Shown here: positions 1 through 7,940 of the stretch, piece after piece
Numbering within the stretch: position 1 is the first letter of the stretch
Layout: each line of letters starts with the position of its first letter
Assembly (NCBI RefSeq): GCF_003002925.1
Contig: NZ_PVTK01000006.1
Location: forward strand, 62,001 to 126,000
DNA length: 64,000 bases
Reading direction: 5' to 3'
Origin: Vreelandella songnenensis
Lineage (GTDB): Bacteria; Pseudomonadota; Gammaproteobacteria; Pseudomonadales; Halomonadaceae
Program-made: the position numbers and the translations under genes
The notes under the pieces: generated by a model
Told to the model about the DNA's origin: nothing
The model's database searches: none
The model's input: only the letters and a program-made list of their open reading frames with translations

Positions 1-14
1 CAGCCAGCTGAACC

Positions 15-2104
15 CCGTTCCCCGCAGGCGCGGGGATGAACCGTCAGATGCATATGCGCGGCAGGTGTACCAGGTCCGTTCCCCGCAGGCGCGGGGATGA
101 ACCGTTGCCCTCGCTGAGCTGCTTGGGAATGTCCACCCGTTCCCCGCAGGCGCGGGGATGAACCGCAGGAAACGATGCCGCGACCCGCTGAAATGCCCCG
201 TTCCCCGCAGGCGCGGGGATGAACCGCTTTTCGATGATCGCGCCGTTCACGTCGAGGTCCGTTCCCCGCAGGCGCGGGGATGAACCGGGTTTTGAACGGT
301 TTTGAACGCACTTTGATATCCGTTCCCCGCAGGCGCGGGGATGAACCGAGTACGACCGTGTAGTTCTTACAGCCGGATATCCGTTCCCCGCAGGCGCGGG
401 GATGAACCGGGCTGGCGTTTGAGCGCCAGCCCTTGAATACCCCGTTCCCCGCAGGCGCGGGGATGAACCGGATTGGAGTTTGATCATTCGAGGACCTCGA
501 TCCCGTTCCCCGCAGGCGCGGGGATGAACCGCGCGCAGGCCGGTAGGCCGGAGGGAGAGGGATCCGTTCCCCGCAGGCGCGGGGATGAACCGTCAGCGCG
601 CAGTTTTCCATCCTGAAATGCCAGCCGTTCCCCGCAGGCGCGGGGATGAACCGTCATGGTGCTATCCCCCGGCGGCGACCTCGCCCCGTTCCCCGCAGGC
701 GCGGGGATGAACCGCCACCCAGTCGATGGAGCGCAAGGCCGAGATCCCGTTCCCCGCAGGCGCGGGGATGAACCGTCGGCGGCGAGCCCTAAACGGTGCG
801 CGCTGGTCCCGTTCCCCGCAGGCGCGGGGATGAACCGCGCCCCACCCAGGCCGCTTTCAATGAGCTGCACCGTTCCCCGCAGGCGCGGGGATGAACCGGG
901 CGGGGGTGTCCATAGCGTCATTAGACGACTCCGTTCCCCGCAGGCGCGGGGATGAACCGCTTTTGGTGACAGCTTTATGGCCCTTGCGTCGCCGTTCCCC
1001 GCAGGCGCGGGGATGAACCGGCCTGCTGGCCCGCATTGCCGAGCTTGAGGAGCCGTTCCCCGCAGGCGCGGGGATGAACCGTAATTTCCTACTCTGCTAT
1101 AGGGTTTGGTCATCCGTTCCCCGCAGGCGCGGGGATGAACCGCTGACTGAATCGCGGTGAAGGGCCGGTAATCACCGTTCCCCGCAGGCGCGGGGATGAA
1201 CCGACGTAGCAGCCCATGTCGCCGCTGATGCACAGCCGTTCCCCGCAGGCGCGGGGATGAACCGCGTACTCTTTCCGGAAACGGCTTTCTTGGCGGCCGT
1301 TCCCCGCAGGCGCGGGGATGAACCGCTTGAGGTGGTGGCCGTTGGCCGCGGCGACAACCGTTCCCCGCAGGCGCGGGGATGAACCGACCGCGTGCGCGTG
1401 CTGCTGGAGGCCATGCCGCCGTTCCCCGCAGGCGCGGGGATGAACCGTGCTTACGGTTCGCGCCCCTGAGGGCTGGGACCCGTTCCCCGCAGGCGCGGGG
1501 ATGAACCGCCGGTTTGATTGCTCAATCTACTGCCGCGCAACCGTTCCCCGCAGGCGCGGGGATGAACCGCCAGGCTGTAGAGTCGGTAATGAGTTCAGAT
1601 TCCGTTCCCCGCAGGCGCGGGGATGAACCGGAATGGGGCGCCGAATGGCAGACCACCGACGCCCGTTCCCCGCAGGCGCGGGGATGAACCGGAAAAGCCT
1701 GTCACATGGGAGGCACCCATGCTCCGTTCCCCGCAGGCGCGGGGATGAACCGACGTCAACATCGGCTGGCTGCAGTAGTACCGCCCGTTCCCCGCAGGCG
1801 CGGGGATGAACCGCTCAAGCACGTCGACACGCTGACCGACATCCACCGTTCCCCGCAGGCGCGGGGATGAACCGTCGCATGGTTGTAGGCTTCGTCGGTG
1901 GTTTCACCGTTCCCCGCAGGCGCGGGGATGAACCGCCACTAATCAATGCTGTTGGCACTTCAGAAGCCCGTTCCCCGCAGGCGCGGGGATGAACCGTTGT
2001 TGCAGTCGACGAGCGCGATCATACCGAGCCGTTCCCCGCAGGCGTGGGGATGAGCGATGCCCAACAGCACCGCCCAAGGCGTGATGACCGTTCCCCACAG
2101 GCGC
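15..2104 (+). CRISPR. Type I-E CRISPR array, trailer-proximal part
   Basis: A 29-bp repeat (starts CCGTTCCCC, ends GATGAACCG) recurs every 61 bp from 15. I count 33 perfect copies (last at 1968), then a decayed copy at 2029-2057 with four changes and a 17-bp remnant at 2088-2104. Spacers are 32 bp, except one of 33 bp (776-808) and the last of 30 bp. The repeat folds as CCCCGC-AGGC-GCGGGG and ends in ATGAACCG, matching the type I-E 5' crRNA handle ATAAACCG. Transcription should therefore run on the plus strand, with the leader left of base 1. Decay at the right end agrees with a trailer. No cas gene is in the window, so the subtype rests on repeat sequence and spacer length. Minus-strand open frames across the array are periodic artefacts. 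Confidence 0.97.
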
Positions 2105-2309
2105 CTTGGACGCAGAGTTGGTCACGTAGCTGCGTGAACACGCGGTTACCTGAACGCGTGTGAAATGAGAAACGACGGTGCAAGATACAGCCTGGGGATG
2201 GCTGCCCAGGCGAAATCGGGGTATCAATGAGGAGCGCTTTCAAGCACGCATTTTCAAGCCGCGGCGAGCAATGAAAACTCGCCGCGCAAACCGCACGAAG
2301 GAGGTGGTC

Positions 2310-2846
2310 ATGATGTTACGTTCACTGGGTTGGCTGACGGCCGCCGCCATGGGGTTGTCGATAGGGTTTGCCGCGTATGCCAACACGGAACAGACGGCCG
2401 ACGAGCAGTCAACACTGCCGGAGGCGGTCGCCGCGCAGATGAGTGGCACCTGCGCGCCCATCGATGAATCGCTGGGTATTGCGCCCCAGCGTTATGCGAT
2501 CGACGATGACATGGGCGGCGATTTGTGGCTTGTGCCGTGCAACGCTGGTGCCTATCAGACCTCTTATGAGGCAATTTATCAGCCCGATGATGCCGAACCG
2601 CGCAAGCTGCTGTTCGCCCTGTGGCGTGACAAGAGCTGGACCGGCACCGAGTCGCTTTTCAATCCTGAGTTCGACCCTGAAACCGGCGTGCTGACCGATC
2701 AGTACAAGGACCGGGGCGCCGGTGGCTGCGGAGGAGCGCGCACCTGGCAGTGGGAAAACGGCAATTTCCGGCTGACCGAGTATCGCGCCTCGGAGTCGTG
2801 TGACGACGACGCCGGCGAGTTCCCGGTGGTGTTCGAGGCCGAGTAG
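2310..2846 (+). CDS. Secreted DUF1176 family protein
   Basis: 178-residue protein with an N-terminal signal peptide (MMLRSLGWLTAAAMGL, likely cleavage after AYA near residue 23). The rest resembles the DUF1176 family: an LFNPEFDPETG-like segment, then RGAGGCGGARTWQWENGNFRLTE in spirit, with paired cysteines. I chose the start at 2310 because AAGGAGG lies five bases upstream; the open frame extends further up but has no ribosome site there. The biochemical function of DUF1176 is not known to me; export to the periplasm is inferred from the signal peptide. It is a single gene between the CRISPR trailer and a hairpin terminator and has no link to CRISPR immunity that I can see. Confidence 0.8.
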   Translation: MMLRSLGWLTAAAMGLSIGFAAYANTEQTADEQSTLPEAVAAQMSGTCAPIDESLGIAPQRYAIDDDMGGDLWLVPCNAGAYQTSYEAIYQPDDAEPRKLLFALWRDKSWTGTESLFNPEFDPETGVLTDQYKDRGAGGCGGARTWQWENGNFRLTEYRASESCDDDAGEFPVVFEAE

Positions 2847-2884
2847 CCCTGGATAGCGGCTGTAGCGCGGGCAAGACCTTTCTC

Positions 2885-2924
2885 AGCGCTCGCTTTCATA
2901 AGTGAAAGCAAGCGCTCGTGTTTT
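2885..2924 (+). terminator. Hairpin terminator between convergent genes
   Basis: AGCGCT-C-GCTTTCA pairs with TGAAAGC-A-AGCGCT (13 bp plus one mismatch, loop TAAG), followed by CGTGTTTTA on the plus strand. It ends the DUF1176 transcript and abuts the stop of the convergent glycosylase-fold gene. Confidence 0.7.
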
Positions 2925-3615
2925 AGATAGCGAGGTTGTCCAGGTGCACGTCCAACTGCTCCAGGCGATTTTTCAGAAGTTCGGGAAAGCGGGCGTACCA
3001 GGTCTGGTTGAGTGGGGAAGGGTGCGGGAGCGGGTAGAGCCTGAAGGTACGCGCCTCGCCCCGCTCATCCTCGAGCGTTACCTCAATGCTGCTTTCAAAG
3101 CGCTCGTCGCTTTTCCAGAACGCCTCCAGCCGGTCGCGCTCTTCCTTCGAGCGGCCGATGCCGAACCACAGAAAGGCCTCGCGCCCCAGCGTGATCAGGC
3201 TCTCCCCCTCCCAGCAAGAGATCAGCACTTCGTTCATCAGGTCATGAAAGTGGCGCTTTACCTTCATCGACCATGCCTTGTTGCCCACAGGCTTGTAGGG
3301 CACGGTGTTGATCCAGAAAAAGTGCTCGCCCACGGCGCGTGAGGCCTCGAAGTCCGGCATCTTCTCGCCGTACAGGCGCTCGTATAGCGCTTTTCTCACC
3401 AGCTGCCCGCCGGCGCCGATGAAGGGCTCCTGGAAGCGGACCTCTTCGCGGCCCGGGTCGCGCCCGAAAAAGCCGACGCGCAGGTTCGGTTTGCCAAGGC
3501 CGATGATCGGCTCGAGCGGGTCGCGCTCGAAGCGCTCGTAGACATCGACATCGATTCCTTCGATCTCGGCGGCAAGCGCCTTGAAGCGCTTTTGCTGCGG
3601 TTGCGTCAAAGACAT
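2923..3615 (-). CDS. Uracil-DNA glycosylase superfamily protein
   Basis: 230 residues. The segment VGFFGRDPGREEVRFQEPF then GAGGQLVRKALY matches motif A of family 4/5-like uracil-DNA glycosylases (GxxPGxxE...PFxGxxG). LYPLPHPSPLN near the C-terminus matches the motif B HPSP loop. Such enzymes remove uracil from DNA, but several subfamilies have altered residues (here GRDPGREE instead of GEAPGAEE), so substrate specificity is uncertain. I do not see the four cysteines of the iron-sulfur-cluster families, so this is probably one of the divergent cluster-less groups. The ATG at 3615 is preceded by AAGGAACAGGG. It is 30 bp upstream of the phosphatidylcholine synthase in coordinates, but on the minus strand it lies downstream of that gene, and the two may be cotranscribed. 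Confidence 0.8.
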   Translation of the reverse strand: MSLTQPQQKRFKALAAEIEGIDVDVYERFERDPLEPIIGLGKPNLRVGFFGRDPGREEVRFQEPFIGAGGQLVRKALYERLYGEKMPDFEASRAVGEHFFWINTVPYKPVGNKAWSMKVKRHFHDLMNEVLISCWEGESLITLGREAFLWFGIGRSKEERDRLEAFWKSDERFESSIEVTLEDERGEARTFRLYPLPHPSPLNQTWYARFPELLKNRLEQLDVHLDNLAI

Positions 3616-3645
3616 CCCTGTTCCTTTTTTAACGATCAGACTGGG

Positions 3646-4377
3646 TTAATCGAACCACTCCTGGGCGGTACGCCAGACGCACATGCCCACGAAATAGAAG
3701 GAAGTGAGGGCAAGCCCCGCCAGTGCCCAGGTGGTGTATGCCGGGCTTGAAAGAATCAAGACCGTGGCGCAGACGCACCAGAGTAGCGTAATGGCGATAT
3801 TGAGCGGCATGAACTTGCGCACCCGGAAAGGGTGCAGAAACTTCATCTTGGTAACGGTAAGAACGGCGAGAAAGAGGATTGCAGCAACGGTCAACCAGGG
3901 CGGCAAGTCGAGAATGTAGAAATAGGCCGCGGCAATGTTCCAGGCGGCGGGAAAACCGACGAAGTAGTTATCCTGGCTTTTCATGTCCACGTTGCAAAAG
4001 CAGAACATCGACGAGAGCAGAATGGTGAAGACCGCCAGCAGCTCGACGTTGGCGGGCAGTTCGATGAAGTAGTAGATGAACAGCGCCGGAATGAACGCCC
4101 AGGTCAGGTAGTCGATCACCATGTCCAGGGTCGAGCCGTCGAAGTGGGGCAGGATGGTCTTGACCTCGTACTTGCGCGCCAGGGTGCCATCAAAGCCGTC
4201 CACCATCATCGCTGCACCCAGCCATAGCAGGCAGGCCACCGGGTTGTTGTCGATCAGGGCGAGCAGCGCCATCGTACCCAGCAGCACGCCGCTGGCGGTT
4301 AGCACATGCACGCTCCAGGCCTTGGCCTTGCATCGCGATGCGTGGTTATCGGCGTGTGAAGAGAGTGGTTGAGCCAC
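3646..4377 (-). CDS. pcs: Phosphatidylcholine synthase (CDP-alcohol phosphatidyltransferase)
   Basis: 243 residues, about eight hydrophobic membrane segments. The CDP-alcohol phosphotransferase signature is present in its Pcs form: DGFDGTLAR followed by G-x3-D-x3-D (GSTLDMVIDY). The start KAWSVHVLTASG and the later GFPAAWNIAAAYFY are also typical of phosphatidylcholine synthase, which condenses choline with CDP-diacylglycerol in the inner membrane. The start codon appears to be GTG with GGGG five bases upstream. A TATAGT hexamer about 70 bp upstream may be its -10. Direct phosphatidylcholine synthesis from choline fits a halophile that accumulates choline-derived solutes (inference). Confidence 0.9.
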   Translation of the reverse strand: MAQPLSSHADNHASRCKAKAWSVHVLTASGVLLGTMALLALIDNNPVACLLWLGAAMMVDGFDGTLARKYEVKTILPHFDGSTLDMVIDYLTWAFIPALFIYYFIELPANVELLAVFTILLSSMFCFCNVDMKSQDNYFVGFPAAWNIAAAYFYILDLPPWLTVAAILFLAVLTVTKMKFLHPFRVRKFMPLNIAITLLWCVCATVLILSSPAYTTWALAGLALTSFYFVGMCVWRTAQEWFD

Positions 4378-4567
4378 AGTAACCCCATTGAGAACGTCGT
4401 GTTCTTTTGCTGTTGGATGTATGAATAAGCGTGCCGCGGGCTAGGTTACTATAGGGCGACCCTTGGGAATATGCAGGCAGGCAATCTAGTTATAGCATGG
4501 TGGCTCTTGGCGGAATGCGCTAGCTCACAATAAATAAGCAGCCAGCGGCGGCCATGTCAGCGTTTGC

Positions 4568-6043
4568 TCACGCGTCTTGCAGGTTTATCCAGGCCTGGCC
4601 AAGCCAGTGCCCGGCGCTCAGCAGCTCCTCTTCGGTGGCGCCGGCGTAGCCCAGCACCAAGCCTGAACGCGTCGGCTGGCCCAGGTAGTAGCGCGACAGG
4701 GGCGAGAGCGTGATGCCTGCCGCGTTCGCCCGCTTGATCAACTGGCGCTCCTGCGCCGGGCTTTCCAGCTCGGCCACCAGGTGCATGCCGGCATGGCCGG
4801 AGGAGAGCTTGAGCCCCTGAGCAACGGCAGGCGCCAGGGCGCGTCGCAGGCAGGCCTGGCGTTGGCGGTAGCGCCCGCGCATGCGGGCGATATGGCGCGA
4901 GAAATGCCCCTTGGCGATGAACTCGGCCAGTGCCGACTGGGTCGGGTAGTTGCCTTCCCGGTGAAGCCTGGCATGGGCCAGGCGGAAGGTATCCGCCAGC
5001 GCCTCGGGAAGCACCAGATAACCAAGCCGCAGCCCCGGATAGAGCACCTTGCTGAAGGTGCCGACGTAGATCACCGCCGCCCGCTCGGCAAGCCCTTGAA
5101 GCGAGGGCACCGGCGGGATGTCGTAGCGGAACTCGCTGTCGTAGTCGTCTTCGATGATCCAGGCGCCGTGCCGGGCAGCGTGTTCGAGAAGCGCCAGCCG
5201 CCGGGGCACCGGCATGGTGACCCCGCTTGGGTATTGATGCGAGGGCGTGACGTAGATCAGCCGCGGCGGTGCAGCGGGCGCGGGGGCAAGTGCCGGGTTC
5301 ATGCCGTCTTCGTCCACCGACACCGGCGTGATGCAAAGCCCGGCGGCCAGAAACGCGGTTTGCGCCCCGCCGTAGCCGGGCTCTTCCATCCACACGTTTT
5401 CGCCGCTGTCGGTCAGAAGCTGCACGATCAGTTCAAACGCCTGCTGGGCGCCCTGGGTAATGACGATCTGCTCCGGGCGGCAGCGCACCGCGCGTGAAAG
5501 CGTCAGGTAATCGCACAGCGCCTCGCGCAGGGCCGGCAGGCCGCCCAGCGTCTGGTAGGAGAGCCAGCCCGTATCCGCCTGATGAAAGTGGCGCCTTAAA
5601 AGGCGCTGCCACTGAGCGTGGGGAAACAGATCCAGCGCTGGAATACCGGGGGCGAAGGCGTGATAGTGCTGGCTCAGCGTCGCGCAGCGGTCGATCAGCG
5701 CCTGGCCGCGTGTGGAGTACTCGAATGCCTCGACATGGGATGCCGCCGTGGGCAGCGAGAGTAGCGGCAGTTTCGCCACGTAAAGCCCGGCGCCGCGCCG
5801 GGACACCACCAGCCCTTCGGCAAGCAGGCGGTCCATGGCGGCGAGCACGGTGTTGCGGCTGATCCCCAGTGCCTGAGCAAGATGCCTTGAGGAGGGCAAG
5901 GAGTGCCCGGCGTCGAGCTTCCCGCCCTGAATCCAGGCGCGCAGCGTGGTGTAGAGCTGCTGGGCAAGCGTCAGGTCGTGTTGCGTACTCACCCGCAGAG
6001 CCAGCGCATCGATAAGCCATTCACTGGTAGCGGCACGGCGCAT
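4568..6043 (-). CDS. MocR family (GntR-HTH plus aminotransferase domain) regulator
   Basis: 491 residues. A GntR-type winged helix occupies roughly residues 10-80 (LAQQLYTTLRAWI...LPSSRHLAQALGISRNTVLAAMDRLLAEGLV). It is followed by a fold-type I PLP-aminotransferase domain with TQGAQQAFELIVQLL, EPGYGGAQTAF, YVTPSHQYPSGVTM, EDDYDSEFRY and the PLP lysine in GTFSKVLYPGLRLGYLVLP. This is the MocR/GabR/PdxR architecture. I chose ATG 6043 because TTGGAGGAA lies eight bases upstream. The gene is divergent from a GNAT-rhodanese pair across a 93-bp gap, the usual arrangement for a MocR regulator and its target. The effector is unknown. Confidence 0.92.
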   Translation of the reverse strand: MRRAATSEWLIDALALRVSTQHDLTLAQQLYTTLRAWIQGGKLDAGHSLPSSRHLAQALGISRNTVLAAMDRLLAEGLVVSRRGAGLYVAKLPLLSLPTAASHVEAFEYSTRGQALIDRCATLSQHYHAFAPGIPALDLFPHAQWQRLLRRHFHQADTGWLSYQTLGGLPALREALCDYLTLSRAVRCRPEQIVITQGAQQAFELIVQLLTDSGENVWMEEPGYGGAQTAFLAAGLCITPVSVDEDGMNPALAPAPAAPPRLIYVTPSHQYPSGVTMPVPRRLALLEHAARHGAWIIEDDYDSEFRYDIPPVPSLQGLAERAAVIYVGTFSKVLYPGLRLGYLVLPEALADTFRLAHARLHREGNYPTQSALAEFIAKGHFSRHIARMRGRYRQRQACLRRALAPAVAQGLKLSSGHAGMHLVAELESPAQERQLIKRANAAGITLSPLSRYYLGQPTRSGLVLGYAGATEEELLSAGHWLGQAWINLQDA

Positions 6044-6068
6044 GACTGGTTCCTCCAAGATTCGATCA

Positions 6069-6092
6069 AGTGGCTCTTCTATGCGTACCACT
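6069..6092. promoter_or_regulatory. Candidate MocR operator in divergent promoter
   Basis: In the gap between the MocR gene and the GNAT gene, AGTGG (6069-6073) is mirrored by CCACT (6088-6092). A TATAGT hexamer on the minus strand overlaps the right arm and could be the MocR gene's -10. The short arms make this tentative. Confidence 0.3.
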
Positions 6093-6136
6093 ATAGCGGC
6101 AGACTGCGCGCATCCCTACCTTTCAAGGAGCACACC

Positions 6137-6583
6137 ATGAGCCATGTCCGCGCCGCCGTACTCGATGACCTTGATGTCTTGACCCACCTGCTGGATGAGT
6201 ACCGTCAGTTTTATCAGCAGCCGAGCGATCCGGAAGGCGCGCGCCGCTTTCTGAGCCAGCGCTTCGGCCTGGGCGATGCGTTCATTCTGGTCAGCGAGAA
6301 TGCCCGCGGCGAGGTGGACGGCTTCGTGCAGCTCTACCCCGGCCTTTCCACCGTGGGGCTGAATGCGCGCTGGACGCTTAACGATCTGTACGTCCTGCCG
6401 CAAAGCCGCGGGCAGGGAAGTGGGCGTGCGCTGATGGAGGCCGCCGCGACGCTTGCCCAAGATCACGGCGTACCGCGGCTGGTATTGATGACCCAGGTCA
6501 GCAACGCGCGTGCCCAAGCGCTGTATGAATCCTTGGGCTGGCAGCGTAACAACGAGTTTTACAGCTACCTACTGAACGTTTAG
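6137..6583 (+). CDS. GNAT family N-acetyltransferase
   Basis: 148 residues covering a single GNAT domain. The acetyl-CoA-binding motif A is LNDLYVLPQSRGQGSGRALM (Q/RxxGxG/A), followed by a typical motif B (RLVLMTQVSNARAQALYESLGW). The ATG at 6137 has AAGGAG six bases upstream. The substrate cannot be read from the sequence. The gene is divergent from the MocR regulator, which is its probable controller, and is followed after 10 bp by a rhodanese gene, so the two are likely cotranscribed. Confidence 0.9.
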   Translation: MSHVRAAVLDDLDVLTHLLDEYRQFYQQPSDPEGARRFLSQRFGLGDAFILVSENARGEVDGFVQLYPGLSTVGLNARWTLNDLYVLPQSRGQGSGRALMEAAATLAQDHGVPRLVLMTQVSNARAQALYESLGWQRNNEFYSYLLNV

Positions 6584-6593
6584 GGAGATAGAC

Positions 6594-7043
6594 ATGAGCG
6601 AGCAATCAAGCGTGCTGGCCTTTCCGCCCGCCGCGCCAAACGAGATGGCGCAAGCAATGCACGCCAAGCTTTGCTGCCACACGGACGCCTGGGACCTGGC
6701 GCAGGATCTGGCAAACGGCATCGACGCGATTGTGGTGATCGACACCCGCAGTTTCGAGCACTACTGCGCGGGGCATATCCCCGGCGCGCTGAGCCTGCCG
6801 CATCGTGAGATGACGCCCGAGCGGCTTGCGGCACTCGATCCCGCCAAGGTGTATATCACCTACTGCGACGGTATCGGCTGCAACGGCTCGACCAAAGGCG
6901 CGTGGAAGCTCTCAAGTGCTGGCTTCAAGGTGAAAGAGCTGCTGGGCGGGCTGGATTTCTGGCGCCGGGATGAACATCCGTTAGCGGCGGGCGAGTCGCG
7001 CGGTACGCTGTTTAAAGCACCGCTTGATGACTGCGGTTGTTAG
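6594..7043 (+). CDS. Rhodanese-like sulfurtransferase
   Basis: 149 residues with one rhodanese domain: VVIDTRSFEHYCAGHIPGALSLPH (the DxR and GHIPGA motifs), then the active-site loop YCDGIGCNGSTKGAW carrying the candidate catalytic cysteine. The C-terminus ends in a second cysteine pair (DDCGC), which might bind metal or act as a redox relay. GGGAGATAGAC precedes the ATG. Cotranscription with the upstream GNAT gene is likely (10-bp gap). Physiological sulfur donor and acceptor are unknown. Confidence 0.88.
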   Translation: MSEQSSVLAFPPAAPNEMAQAMHAKLCCHTDAWDLAQDLANGIDAIVVIDTRSFEHYCAGHIPGALSLPHREMTPERLAALDPAKVYITYCDGIGCNGSTKGAWKLSSAGFKVKELLGGLDFWRRDEHPLAAGESRGTLFKAPLDDCGC

Positions 7044-7097
7044 TGGCTGGGCACGGGCTTGTGTGGCTGAGCTCTTGTAGGGCTGAGTAGCGTCTTG

Positions 7098-7130
7098 TCG
7101 GGCCCGGCATTTGCCGGGCCCGAGCATTTT
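7098..7130 (+). terminator. Perfect 12-bp hairpin terminator
   Basis: TCGGGCCCGGCA (7098-7109) pairs perfectly with 7112-7123 across a two-base TT gap, followed by GCATTTTC on the plus strand. It lies between the rhodanese gene and the convergent ribH stop and probably ends both transcripts; the T-tract favours the plus direction. Confidence 0.7.
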
Positions 7131-7627
7131 CAGGCGTTGCCCAGCTTGCGGGCGCGGTGCAGGTTTTCCATGGTGTTCAAGCAGGCGTTCGCCGCTTCCC
7201 GGCCCTTGGTGACAAAGTGCTCGAAGTAGAAACTGTGATGGGTGGCGTGCTCGTGAAAATGGTGCGGGGTGAGCACGACCGAAATCACCGGCACCTGGGT
7301 GTCGAGCTGGACCCGCATCATGCCGTCGATCACCGCGTGGGCGACGAAATCGTGGCGGTAGATGCCGCCATCCACCACAAAGCCCGCGCCGACGATGGCG
7401 CCGAAGCGGCCGCTTTCGGCCAGCACCTTGGCTTGCAGGGGAATCTCGTAGGCGCCGGGAACCGTGAATACCTCGACCTGATCGGCGCTGAGGCCGTTCT
7501 TCTTCACTTCCTCGACGAAGGAGTGGTACGCCTGGCCGACGATATCGTCATGCCAGTGGCCCTGAATGAAGGCGATGCGCTGGGAAGTGGTGTGGCTTGA
7601 AAATGCTAACGGAAACGTCTGATTCAT
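7130..7627 (-). CDS. ribH2: Type II lumazine synthase (6,7-dimethyl-8-ribityllumazine synthase)
   Basis: 165 residues. It condenses 5-amino-6-ribitylamino-uracil with 3,4-dihydroxy-2-butanone 4-phosphate in riboflavin synthesis. Family marks are FTVPGAYEIPLQAKVLAESGRFGAIV, the substrate loop GGIYRHDFVAHAVIDGMM with the catalytic RH pair, and VVLTPHHFHEH. GGIYRHDFVA and PHHFHEH are typical of the RibH2 (Brucella type II, decameric) branch rather than the usual icosahedral RibH, although this is from memory. Two in-frame ATGs exist; 7627 is better spaced from AGAGA than 7633. It stands alone, away from a rib operon, downstream of an FMN riboswitch. Confidence 0.9.
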   Translation of the reverse strand: MNQTFPLAFSSHTTSQRIAFIQGHWHDDIVGQAYHSFVEEVKKNGLSADQVEVFTVPGAYEIPLQAKVLAESGRFGAIVGAGFVVDGGIYRHDFVAHAVIDGMMRVQLDTQVPVISVVLTPHHFHEHATHHSFYFEHFVTKGREAANACLNTMENLHRARKLGNA

Positions 7628-7731
7628 GGTCATTCTCTAGGAAAAGGTGTACCAGAATCAGGGCATGCGACACCGCTTTCAGGCAGCCGCAAGAGGCGGC
7701 CCGGCCGCTTGCGTACTACCTTTCCAAAGTG

Positions 7732-7878
7732 CCGTTCTCTTTCATCCGGACTATCACCGTCGGCTTCGGAGTCACACCGAATCTGCTGACCTCAGGCGGC
7801 TATCTGCCTGAGCGCTCGCGGGCTTGGGCGCCTTGCGCCATCACCGCCGGTGGGGACTTTCACCCCGCCCTGAGAACT
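7732..7878 (-). promoter_or_regulatory. FMN riboswitch (RFN element) controlling ribH2
   Basis: On the minus strand the region reads TTCTCAGGGCGGGGTGAAAG, then TCCCCACCGGCGGTGATGG, an arm with AAGCCCGCGAGCG, TCAGCAGATTCGGTGTGA, and finally GACGGTGATAGTCCGGATG followed by AAGAGAACGG. These are the conserved blocks of the RFN aptamer in the right order. A GC-rich hairpin (about 7688-7714) lies between the aptamer and ribH2 but has no U-tract, so control may act on translation or by a non-standard terminator. FMN binding should repress the gene. Confidence 0.95.
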
Positions 7879-7940
7879 TGACCGCAAAGGCATGAACGCC
7901 CTTGCGGCCCGGCTATCTTACGCAAATTGCCAGCGCGCAG

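Noticed and set aside
471..502. Spacer 8 contains GGAGTTTGATCATT, reminiscent of the start of 16S rRNA
   Set aside because: The match breaks down after about ten bases and the rest of the spacer is unlike rRNA; chance resemblance.
44..2227. Long minus-strand open frames with repeating peptides across the CRISPR array
   Set aside because: They follow the 61-bp repeat period (61 leaves remainder 1 modulo 3, so three peptide phases alternate) and have no start signals; they are translations of the repeat.
2178..2309. N-terminal extension of the DUF1176 gene
   Set aside because: The extension has no ribosome site and would bury the signal peptide; the start at 2310 has a strong one.
7597..7881. 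Plus-strand open frame across the region upstream of ribH2
   Set aside because: It covers the FMN aptamer on the opposite strand and has no ribosome site.
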